Of a stretch of 13,961 bases of DNA, positions 6,484 through 13,090 are shown one piece after another. A program made the position numbers and the translations under genes. Position 1 is the stretch's first letter; the number at the start of each line of letters is the position of its first letter. This DNA comes from SUG1106 sp964651095 (GTDB lineage: Bacteria > Bacillota > Clostridia > Peptostreptococcales > Anaerovoracaceae), in the NCBI GenBank assembly GCA_964651095.1, contig CAZYWO010000046.1:1-13961 (forward strand). Direction: 5' to 3'. The notes below the pieces were generated by a model, which saw only the letters and a list, made by a program, of their open reading frames with translations, had not been told where the DNA came from and made no database searches.

Positions 6484-8001
6484 ATGGGAACAGACTATAA
6501 AAAATTACAAAACGGGAGCGACATTCGCGGAGTTGCGATGGATGGAGTTTGCGGTGAAAGGGTTAATCTTGGCGTAGGTGAGGCGAAAGCCCTGACGCAG
6601 GGTTTTATTAAGTGGCTGGTAAATAAGACAGGGAAATCACCTGAGGAACTGATTTTTTCAGTAGGTCATGACAGCAGGCTTTCGGCGGAAAGTCTTAAGA
6701 CGGCAGTCATTGAGGCGATTTTGTCTATCGGTGCAAAAGTTTTTGATTGTGGCTTGGCATCTACTCCTGCTATGTTCATGTCGACAATTTTCGACGATTA
6801 TCGATGCGATGGAGCAATAATGATTACAGCAAGCCATTTGCCGTTTAACAGGAACGGTTTTAAATATTTTGACAAAGATGGAGGCTTAAATAAGGGAGAT
6901 ATTGCTGATATCATTGCTATAGCCGAGGCAGAGCGTTTTAACACATCGGACAGGAAAATTGGAGAAGCAATCAAAGCTGACCTTATCGGTACATATTCGG
7001 AATTTTTAAAGAAAAAAATCATAAAGGAAACAGCACATCCGGATAACAGAGAAAAGCCTTTGACGGGACTTAAAATTGTAGTTGATGCTGGAAATGGCGC
7101 AGGCGGGTTTTATGCAACGCGAATCTTGGAACCACTGGGCGCGGATGTAAGCGGCAGCCAGTTCCTTGAGCCTGATGGAAATTTTCCTAACCACGCACCA
7201 AATCCTGAAAATAAGGAGGCAATGGCAGCCATCAGCAAAAGAGTTCTCGAGACAGGCGCGGATCTAGGATTGATTTTTGACACAGATGTTGACCGTTCCT
7301 CGGCGGTTGACCGCAGAGGTAAGGAGATCAGCCGGAACGGTATAGTCGCCATGGCGGCGGCATTAATCGCACGTGAACATCCGGGAACCACCGTGGTTAC
7401 AGACAGCATTACAAGCGACCAATTGACCGTTTACTTGCAGCAATGCTTGGGACTTAAGCATCTCCGCTTTAAGCGAGGATATAAAAATGTAATCAATAAA
7501 TCCATAGAATTAAATGCAGAAGGTATCGACAGCCAGCTTGCCATTGAGACTTCCGGACATGCGGCATATAAGGAAAATTATTTTCTGGATGACGGGGCTT
7601 ATCTTGCTACAAAGATTGTTATCAAAACTGCTCAGCTTGCCCGGCAGAATAAAGGTATAGATGTTATTTTGGAGAGTCTGAAAGAGCCGAAAGAGGCCGT
7701 CGAGGTCAGATTCCCTATTGAGGGCTCTGATTTTGGACAGTATGGGGATAAGGTGCTTGAGGACTTTAAGTTGTGGGCAATGGATAATGCCGGAGAAGGC
7801 GTATCAGTAGTAGAGCCTAATTATGAGGGGGTCAGACTTAATTTCCGAAAGGCAGGTCTTAGCGGCTGGTGTCTTTTGCGTAAATCCCTTCATGATCCGA
7901 TTTTGCCTTTTAATGTGGAGGTGACTGAAGGAAGCTGCGAAGAAATTTTAGAAATGGTTAAAGGATTTCTTGCAAAATACGAACGGTTAGTTTTAGAATA
8001 A
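6484..8001 (+). CDS. Phosphomannomutase/phosphoglucomutase (alpha-D-phosphohexomutase)
   Basis: Interconverts hexose 1- and 6-phosphates, supplying sugar nucleotides for cell-surface polymers. The 505-residue protein shows the family's order: active-site loop TASHLPFNRNGFKYF with phosphoserine S117; metal loop DTDVDRS with D266, D268 and D270; and sugar-binding loop ETSGH (355-359), the form usual in PMM/PGM rather than glucosamine mutases. The C-terminal phosphate-binding loop, normally like RxSGTEP, reads LRKSLHDPILPFNVE here, keeping the position and the Arg/Ser but not the GTEP. A strong AAAGGAG site (6471-6477) precedes the ATG. The gene is last in the plus-strand group and is followed by a strong terminator. 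Mannose versus glucose preference is not decided by sequence. Confidence 0.92.
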   Translation: MGTDYKKLQNGSDIRGVAMDGVCGERVNLGVGEAKALTQGFIKWLVNKTGKSPEELIFSVGHDSRLSAESLKTAVIEAILSIGAKVFDCGLASTPAMFMSTIFDDYRCDGAIMITASHLPFNRNGFKYFDKDGGLNKGDIADIIAIAEAERFNTSDRKIGEAIKADLIGTYSEFLKKKIIKETAHPDNREKPLTGLKIVVDAGNGAGGFYATRILEPLGADVSGSQFLEPDGNFPNHAPNPENKEAMAAISKRVLETGADLGLIFDTDVDRSSAVDRRGKEISRNGIVAMAAALIAREHPGTTVVTDSITSDQLTVYLQQCLGLKHLRFKRGYKNVINKSIELNAEGIDSQLAIETSGHAAYKENYFLDDGAYLATKIVIKTAQLARQNKGIDVILESLKEPKEAVEVRFPIEGSDFGQYGDKVLEDFKLWAMDNAGEGVSVVEPNYEGVRLNFRKAGLSGWCLLRKSLHDPILPFNVEVTEGSCEEILEMVKGFLAKYERLVLE

Positions 8002-8030
8002 AGGTAATAAAAATTATAAAAATTTTCTCT

Positions 8031-8070
8031 AAAACACATGCAAATTTGAAGAAATAATTGCATGTGTTTT
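8031..8070. terminator. Bidirectional terminator between convergent genes
   Basis: A 13-bp perfect stem (8031-8043 with 8058-8070, AAAACACATGCAA/TTGCATGTGTTTT) with a 14-nt loop. On the plus strand it is followed by TTGTTTTCCTTTT; on the minus strand the stem's own T-run and a T-rich stretch follow. It can end both the phosphohexomutase transcript and the minus-strand cob transcript, which stops at 8082. Confidence 0.9.
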
Positions 8071-8081
8071 TTGTTTTCCTT

Positions 8082-9278
8082 TTATGCGTTGGGATGGTCA
8101 GAGAGACTATCTTCCTTTAGAGTTTCAAATACTTTGCACATAAGCTCAAATCGCTCCGAGACAGTATCTATGCGTAAAAATTCTTTCTCACTGTGTGGGA
8201 ATCCTCCGCCGGGACCACAGCCGTCGATAATGGGTATATTAAGACAAGCCAGCCTATTGGCATCGGAAGTGCCTCCTGCACTGACATATTCCAGACCAAG
8301 GGGCGCCAGCTTTTTCATAAGAGATTCCGTGTTTTTTGTGACTGTAAGAGGGGGATAATGACTTAAGCGAGTAACTTTTGCATTTGAACCATGAAGAAAA
8401 GGTTTTGCTTCCATCAGATGAAGGGCCTTTTCAACACGAGCAAGTTCGCTTGAGGTTTTATAACGTACTTCCATTGTGGCTTTGGCCGTAGGCGCTACCA
8501 CGTTGAGAGCAGTACCTCCTTCCATGAGACCAACGTTGATAGAAGTACCCATATCATAGTCTTTTAGCGCGTCTATGGCTACTATCCACTTGGACAGCTC
8601 AACGATGGCGCTTACGCCTTTATGCGGCGCAGTTCCTGAATGGGAAGCTATGCCATCAATATTAATTTGGTACTTTGCGATGCCTTTACGTTGATTTACG
8701 AAACGACCCTCTTTGCGGCCGCCCTCAAATACAAAAATTGCATTGCAATTTGAGGCTACTTCCCTTAAAAGCTCTACGCTGTCGGGAGAGCCAATTTCCT
8801 CATCGCTGTTAAGGACAACGCAAATTCCCATATTTTTATGAGTTTCTTTTAGGTATCTTGCGAGATAAAGTATCAGCAGCGCTCCTGCTTTCATGTCAAC
8901 AGTGCCGGGACCGTAAACGTTGCCGCCGTCCATGCGAAAAGGTCTTTGTGCGGCAGTGCCGTCAGGGAAAACTGTGTCCATGTGACCGCAAAGCAGGAAG
9001 TCAAAATTTTCGCCTGAAGTATCCGGAATTAAAGGGATTGTATGTGAAAAATCCGGTTTTATGATATCTGTATTTAAGGACTGGCTGTGACTTTTAGCAA
9101 CTACCACAGGGCGCATATAACCGCCCACTTTTTTTATTTCGGTGTCGAAGCCTGCTTCCTTAAATTTTTCGCTAAAAAACTCAGCAACTTTAAAATTACC
9201 TGCAATATTATGGGTGCCGCTGTCTATATTTATTATCTTTTCTAAATCTTTTAAAAAAACGTCTATAGGAAATTCCAT
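8082..9278 (-). CDS. M20 family metallopeptidase, glutamate carboxypeptidase-like
   Basis: A 398-residue zinc hydrolase of the M20 family, closest in motifs to the carboxypeptidase G2/glutamate carboxypeptidase group. The expected residues are present: H99 and catalytic D101 in GHMDTVFPDG, D128 in GPGTVDMKAG, catalytic E160 and metal E161 in NSDEEIGSPDS, E185, and H362 in GGGFPHSEKE. The dimerisation domain lies about 200-310 with ASHSGTAPHKG. The substrate is unknown; families like this remove C-terminal glutamate or cleave small amide-linked compounds. It has no signal peptide. It is last in the minus-strand cob group, 30 bp after the CobC-like gene, with only a weak AGGT ribosome site. Whether it serves cobalamin metabolism or merely shares the transcript is not known. 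Confidence 0.88.
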   Translation of the reverse strand: MEFPIDVFLKDLEKIINIDSGTHNIAGNFKVAEFFSEKFKEAGFDTEIKKVGGYMRPVVVAKSHSQSLNTDIIKPDFSHTIPLIPDTSGENFDFLLCGHMDTVFPDGTAAQRPFRMDGGNVYGPGTVDMKAGALLILYLARYLKETHKNMGICVVLNSDEEIGSPDSVELLREVASNCNAIFVFEGGRKEGRFVNQRKGIAKYQINIDGIASHSGTAPHKGVSAIVELSKWIVAIDALKDYDMGTSINVGLMEGGTALNVVAPTAKATMEVRYKTSSELARVEKALHLMEAKPFLHGSNAKVTRLSHYPPLTVTKNTESLMKKLAPLGLEYVSAGGTSDANRLACLNIPIIDGCGPGGGFPHSEKEFLRIDTVSERFELMCKVFETLKEDSLSDHPNA

Positions 9279-9308
9279 CTTTTTACCTGTTTTAATGTAT
9301 TTTACTGT

Positions 9309-9932
9309 CTATATATCATAATACCGAGCAGGTTTGCTTTCCTCAAATTCAACTGTAAAGCCTCTGCCGGGGAAAGGAATCCACTGCCAGAAGTTTTCTC
9401 TGTCTCCGGGGAACCAGTATTCCATTGAAGCTGCAATGGTGCCGCCATGGCAGACTACTATGGATACGGCATCTTCACCGCTGTGCTTGTGAGAAAGCTC
9501 TTTAAGCCGATGATAACCACAAAGTTCATCGAGCCCCTGGTGGACTCTTTCGTAAAATGACAGGACTGAATCGCCGCCGCCGGGAAATTCAAAACTTCCG
9601 TCTGTATTGGATGCCCATGCATCGTGTTCAGGCTCATGCTTTATTTGTTCGTATGTTTTACATTCCCAATTACCGAAGTTCATCTCTCTGAGAAGAGGAA
9701 TAGATCTGCTGGAAACAACGCCGTATATGGTTTGAAGTGTCTGTTCTGCGCGAAGCATACCGGAAGTATAGCAGTCCGCATCGCCGAGTTTAGGATAAAT
9801 CCCTTGATTTTTAAATTCATTAAGTGAGGCAATACCATCTTCCACCAGCGGCAGATCGGCGCTTCCGTAGTACCATTTTTTTTGAATTCCCTCGGTGATT
9901 CCATGTCTTATGAAATGAATATATGATTTCAA
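9309..9932 (-). CDS. cobC: Histidine phosphatase, probable alpha-ribazole phosphatase CobC
   Basis: A 207-residue phosphoglycerate-mutase-like phosphatase. The active-site residues are visible: RHG with catalytic H10, R61 in SGMLRAEQT, E83 in REMNFGNWE, and H162 in VCHGG. NFGNWE is common in CobC-type enzymes. In the cob context the likely role is removing the 5'-phosphate of alpha-ribazole phosphate or of adenosylcobalamin phosphate, the last nucleotide-loop step. General histidine-phosphatase families look alike, so the call rests largely on its position between CobU/CobS genes and the M20 gene. The start is a TTG codon at 9932, supported by AAAGGGGG 7 nt upstream; that ribosome site overlaps the stop codon of the preceding gene, which implies translational coupling. 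Confidence 0.82.
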   Translation of the reverse strand: MKSYIHFIRHGITEGIQKKWYYGSADLPLVEDGIASLNEFKNQGIYPKLGDADCYTSGMLRAEQTLQTIYGVVSSRSIPLLREMNFGNWECKTYEQIKHEPEHDAWASNTDGSFEFPGGGDSVLSFYERVHQGLDELCGYHRLKELSHKHSGEDAVSIVVCHGGTIAASMEYWFPGDRENFWQWIPFPGRGFTVEFEESKPARYYDI

Positions 9933-9939
9933 ATTTTAG

Positions 9940-9947
9940 CCCCCTTT
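9940..9947 (-). promoter_or_regulatory. Ribosome binding site for a TTG start, overlapping the upstream stop
   Basis: AAAGGGGG on the minus strand is 7 nt before the TTG at 9932 and shares bases with the TAA (9946-9948) of the short CobU-like gene. It decides the non-ATG start of the CobC-like gene. Confidence 0.75.
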
Positions 9948-10326
9948 ACTTTATATCCTGACTCAGCCCGCAAAAAATCCGTATCACCCTATCTGCGCGA
10001 TGTCCCAGCCACAGCATGGTTCTTCCGGTCATTTCGCGCCATTTGCGCTGATCCGGATCCATTGGAACGATTCCCTGGGAAATATCATTGATAATTAAAA
10101 TTTTATCCTCAAGGTTGTTTTCAAACCGTGATAGCAGGTCTTTTGCTTCAATATCGTCTTTTACGCAAGCAAAAACAAAGTTTTCAAGCCCACAAATGAC
10201 CTTTTTTGATAAATCCAGTTTTAAGGAATTTCCATGACAAAAAAAGATCTCGTCGTCAGAAACGTGAAAATTCTCCTTGGCATACTCCAATTTCCCTTGG
10301 TAAGCGCCGCCGAATATTAAAATCAT
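9946..10326 (-). CDS. Short CobU-like protein (adenosylcobinamide kinase family, degenerate P-loop)
   Basis: A 126-residue protein related to CobU but much shorter than the usual 180 or so residues. The N-terminus MILIFGGAYQGKLEYA aligns with the CobU P-loop, yet the Ser/Thr after GK is Leu (L13), so ATP/GTP binding should be weak or changed. The middle of CobU, with the guanylylated His motif RIxxH, is missing. The C-terminal part is well kept: NDISQGIVPMDPDQRKWREMTGRT (80-103) matches the CobU block NEVGxGIVP...RxxRDxxGR. It has a good GGGAGG site and sits between cobS (25 bp) and cobC (13 bp), so it is surely expressed with them. It could be a regulatory or structural partner of the full-size CobU next to it, or a paralog with a new role; no frameshift remnant is seen. 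Confidence 0.8.
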   Translation of the reverse strand: MILIFGGAYQGKLEYAKENFHVSDDEIFFCHGNSLKLDLSKKVICGLENFVFACVKDDIEAKDLLSRFENNLEDKILIINDISQGIVPMDPDQRKWREMTGRTMLWLGHRADRVIRIFCGLSQDIK

Positions 10327-10351
10327 ATTTACCTCCCTCTAATTTATGGGT

Positions 10352-11227
10352 TCAGCAGAAAATCAGGCTGAAAACACCTATAAGCTCGCCCCATACTATT
10401 CCATATCCGGCAATATCGCCGTTCATACCGCCCAGTTGCTTCTTAGCATATGTTACTGCGATAAAGGTTCCGAGAAATGTAGCTGCACATACTATACCGG
10501 TTGAAATATAAGAGGAACTGCACCATAATGCCGCGAATGTGATTATAAGAAGCTGCACCAGAAGCAGAGCGACGCCTTCTTTTGTTGTCGGTTTAGCAGC
10601 TTTATCATCTTTTTTTATCTGAGCAGTTTTTTTAGATTTTTTAGATTGTTCGGACTCTTTGAACTCTTTGGGTTCTTCGGATTCTTCACAAGCTGTATCT
10701 AAACTATCGCCTTGAGTCATCTCCACATACTGGCTTGTGCTCATAGGTTTGCTTATGAGAACTTCAAGCCCTGAGACACATCTGGAAAGAACCACAATAA
10801 GAATCATATTTACAAAATCTATGCCTGCGCTGATTGCCATAGAAATGCAGGAATAAAAGCCAAGAAGCAGGAAGACTACGCTTACAACGGCAAAAGCTCC
10901 TGTGTGTGAGTCCTTTAAAATTCTCTGTCTGTCCTCAAGAGGCCGTCTTGACATAATTGCATCGCTACAGTCCATAAATCCGTCTAAATGGAGGAAACCG
11001 CAAAGTGCAAAAGGAATAAAAGTAACTATAAAAGCCACCACCAAATAAGGAAAGCTCAAATATACCAGACCGAAGTATATCGCCGCCCATAAGATTCCAA
11101 TAATTAAACCTATAGTCGGAAGAAAACCGAGCATAATACTTTTATATTTACCTTCCCATCGTTTGTATGGACAAGGCAGGGCACAGAAATTCCCCCATGT
11201 CATAAAAAAACCGATTATATATTTCAT
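10352..11227 (-). CDS. cobS: Adenosylcobinamide-GDP ribazoletransferase (cobalamin synthase) CobS
   Basis: Integral membrane enzyme that joins adenosylcobinamide-GDP with alpha-ribazole (phosphate) to make adenosylcobalamin (phosphate). The 291-residue protein shows the family core: GFLHLDGFMDCSDA with acidic residues D82, D86 and D89, followed by RQRILKDSHTGAFAVV (100-115), and a C-terminal LGGMNGDIAGYGIVWGEL (265-282). Several hydrophobic helices surround these. An unusual, highly charged Glu/Lys/Ser-rich stretch of about 40 residues (about 175-217) lies between helices; in most CobS proteins this loop is short. AGGAGA is a fitting ribosome site upstream. It lies 25 bp from cobU and is part of the nucleotide-loop operon. 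Confidence 0.94.
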   Translation of the reverse strand: MKYIIGFFMTWGNFCALPCPYKRWEGKYKSIMLGFLPTIGLIIGILWAAIYFGLVYLSFPYLVVAFIVTFIPFALCGFLHLDGFMDCSDAIMSRRPLEDRQRILKDSHTGAFAVVSVVFLLLGFYSCISMAISAGIDFVNMILIVVLSRCVSGLEVLISKPMSTSQYVEMTQGDSLDTACEESEEPKEFKESEQSKKSKKTAQIKKDDKAAKPTTKEGVALLLVQLLIITFAALWCSSSYISTGIVCAATFLGTFIAVTYAKKQLGGMNGDIAGYGIVWGELIGVFSLIFC

Positions 11228-11252
11228 AAGTATTCTCCTGCTTAATAGTCGA

Positions 11253-11804
11253 TTATTTGTATAAATATTTAAAACCGTAAGTTACTTCTACAACCTGATT
11301 GCAGATTTGCGCCAGTGTGCGGTCGAGAAGCGCCAGTGCGCGGCGGTAGTTTTCTGTGTATTGATCAAAACGGTGAGCGTCAGAATAGATGTAATCAGAA
11401 ATAAAGATGGTATTTCCGGTTTGAGATGCGAATTTTGAAAGTTCCTGTGCCAATCTTTCCCCGGCATTTAAATCCATTGAACCGTCTTTGTGAAACATTT
11501 CATTGGATAAAAGGGCGGTAACGCTGTCCATTAAGAAAACTCCATTGGGGTCCACCTGATTTCCGCAAAGTGTCTTGCCCTTGATGGCATCGCATATTTT
11601 GATGCCCTGCTCAATAGTTTCAAATCCCCAGCCTGCACGCTCAGAAAGATGACGTTTTATACGTGCTTTATCCTCGTCGTCACAGGGAATCATAGTGGCA
11701 AGATAGTATAGAGGCACTTTTTTCTCCTCAGCCATGTCACGAGCAAGCTCCTGAGCATAATATGACTTGCCGTTTTTACAGCCGCCGCTGATAAATATAT
11801 TCAT
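11253..11804 (-). CDS. cobU: Adenosylcobinamide kinase / guanylyltransferase CobU (atypical C-terminus)
   Basis: Phosphorylates adenosylcobinamide and transfers GMP to it, making adenosylcobinamide-GDP. The 183-residue length is normal. Visible: an intact P-loop GGCKNGKS (7-14), RIKRH with H52 in the position of the guanylylated His, WGFETIE after it, and LMDSVTALLSNEMF (91-104), the Walker-B-like region. The C-terminal part departs from the family: where CobU normally has NEVGxGIVP..., this protein has FISDYIYSDAHRFDQYTENYRRALALLDR (about 134-162; only part quoted as family match, ending RRALALLDR). The missing block is kept by the short CobU-like protein two genes downstream. The ATG overlaps the cobT stop by one base (TAATG), so it is translationally coupled to cobT. 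Confidence 0.88.
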   Translation of the reverse strand: MNIFISGGCKNGKSYYAQELARDMAEEKKVPLYYLATMIPCDDEDKARIKRHLSERAGWGFETIEQGIKICDAIKGKTLCGNQVDPNGVFLMDSVTALLSNEMFHKDGSMDLNAGERLAQELSKFASQTGNTIFISDYIYSDAHRFDQYTENYRRALALLDRTLAQICNQVVEVTYGFKYLYK

Positions 11805-12982
11805 TAAAAGAAGTTTCCTTTCTTTCCTTCTTCAAGATAGTCCGCGTCAATTGAACCTTCAGCAAAAGTTGCCATGCCGTTCATTGCAGCACATGCCGTT
11901 TCAATAATTTTAAAGCTGATAGGACAGCCGCTTCCCTCGCCAAGCCTCATGCCCAAATTGAAATAAGGCTTGATGCCTAAGGCATCTATGGCAATGAGAT
12001 AGCCTTTTTCTTTAGATTGGTGAGAACCAAACATATAATTTATTGCTTTTGGCGCCAAACGTACCGCTGCAAGAGCAGCAACCGCAGATATGTAACCGTC
12101 TATGACAACCGGCAGTTTATAGTAAGCAGCGCCCAGAAAAGCGCCAACCATGGCGCAAATATCAAAACCTCCAACCTTTGCAAGAATTCCAAGTACATCG
12201 GAAGGATCAAGTCCGTCTGTAGAACTGTTGACTATGTTAATTTTTTTCGTCAACCCTTCGTCATTAAGTCCGCCGCCGCGGCCTACAACCTCTTCACCGG
12301 TTTTACGGCAGAGAGCGGACAATACACATGCGCTGGTAGTAGTATTTCCTATACCCATTTCCCCAATACCAAAAATATCGTAACCACTGCGTTTAATGTT
12401 TTCAACAGCTTCAATGCCTGTCATAATAGCGCAAAGAGCCTGATCTCGGCTCATTGCAGGTTCTTTAGCAAGGTTTTTAGTACCGTCTGCAATTCTGCGG
12501 TTTACGATTTTGGTTGTCAGTCTTTGCTCACATGATTGGTCGGCGGATTTATCATCGGATTGGCTGCTGCAATTGTGCTGTATCATTTCCGCTGAGTAAA
12601 GACCTTCAGGAATAGGCATTTTTACACCTACGTCAATTACCAGCAGATCAATATCGAAATATTTTGCCATGGAACTTACGCCTGTAAAATGGCGAGTGAA
12701 GTTTATAGTTTGGGAAAGCGTTACCGATTGAGGAGCCGAAGCAACGCCTTCTTCCACTACACCGTTATCTGCGCTCATAATCACTATAGCCTGTTTTTTC
12801 ATCTGATTTTTAACTTTTCCTGTGATACCTGCAAGCTGCACTGAGATGTCCTCAAGAATTCCAAGGGCGCCTGTGGGTTTAGCAAGGGTTTCCTGGCGAG
12901 CTTTGGCTTGCTCCATTGCAGACTGACTTAAATCGCCAATCGAATCAATTGTGTCTATAATTTCGCGTAGCTGTGTTTGCAT
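11804..12982 (-). CDS. cobT: Nicotinate-nucleotide:dimethylbenzimidazole phosphoribosyltransferase CobT
   Basis: Makes alpha-ribazole phosphate from nicotinate mononucleotide and a lower-ligand base such as 5,6-dimethylbenzimidazole, in the cytosol. The 392-residue protein carries the family blocks: LAKPTGALGILED (33-45), MSADNGVVEEGVASAP (69-84), GIGEMGIGNTTTSA (205-218), VGGFDICAMVGAFLGAA (270-286), and GMRLGEGSG with catalytic E349. It is about 35 residues longer than common CobT because of a polar insertion around 133-157 (Ser/Asp/Gln/Cys-rich). The start at 12982 is chosen because AAAGGAGG lies 9 nt upstream; the longer reading to 13078 adds basic residues with no family match. Which base it uses cannot be predicted. 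It is the first sure cob gene of the block. Confidence 0.95.
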   Translation of the reverse strand: MQTQLREIIDTIDSIGDLSQSAMEQAKARQETLAKPTGALGILEDISVQLAGITGKVKNQMKKQAIVIMSADNGVVEEGVASAPQSVTLSQTINFTRHFTGVSSMAKYFDIDLLVIDVGVKMPIPEGLYSAEMIQHNCSSQSDDKSADQSCEQRLTTKIVNRRIADGTKNLAKEPAMSRDQALCAIMTGIEAVENIKRSGYDIFGIGEMGIGNTTTSACVLSALCRKTGEEVVGRGGGLNDEGLTKKINIVNSSTDGLDPSDVLGILAKVGGFDICAMVGAFLGAAYYKLPVVIDGYISAVAALAAVRLAPKAINYMFGSHQSKEKGYLIAIDALGIKPYFNLGMRLGEGSGCPISFKIIETACAAMNGMATFAEGSIDADYLEEGKKGNFF

Positions 12983-12991
12983 TTTTAAAAG

Positions 12992-12999
12992 CCTCCTTT
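12992..12999 (-). promoter_or_regulatory. Ribosome binding site that fixes the cobT start
   Basis: AAAGGAGG on the minus strand, 9 nt before the ATG at 12982. It rules in favour of the 392-residue CobT rather than the 424-residue reading that would begin at 13078. Confidence 0.85.
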
Positions 13000-13011
13000 T
13001 TCGGTAGTAGT

Positions 13012-13039
13012 TATTTATATTTATTTGTAACAGAGTCAA
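13012..13039 (-). promoter_or_regulatory. Possible internal promoter before cobT
   Basis: The 108-bp gap upstream of cobT holds TTGACT (13034-13039) on the minus strand, with TAAATA (13012-13017) at 16 bp. TATAAA also occurs, but at 14 bp. The -35 is good and the -10 poor. There is no terminator in the gap, so cobT may be read both from here and from the TIM-barrel gene. I see no cobalamin-riboswitch-like fold in this short gap. Confidence 0.35.
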
Positions 13040-13090
13040 TACAAATTTCTGACGAATGGAAAACTGCTGGCATCTCAACGCAGTATAAAA

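Noticed and set aside
8062..8358. Plus-strand open frame of 98 codons opposite the M20 gene
   Set aside because: Begins inside the terminator hairpin and is antisense to conserved M20 codons; no ribosome site.
9946..10326. Short CobU-like gene as a decayed pseudogene
   Set aside because: It has an intact frame, a strong ribosome site, tight spacing in the operon and a well-kept conserved C-terminal block; no internal stops or frameshift remnants are seen nearby.
12017..12535. Plus-strand open frame of 172 codons opposite cobT
   Set aside because: Lies wholly antisense to the well-supported cobT gene, with no recognisable domain; composition fits a shadow frame.
12983..13090. Cobalamin riboswitch in the gap before cobT
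   Set aside because: The gap is only 108 bp, too short for the full B12 element, and I see no B12-box-like sequence or multi-stem fold.
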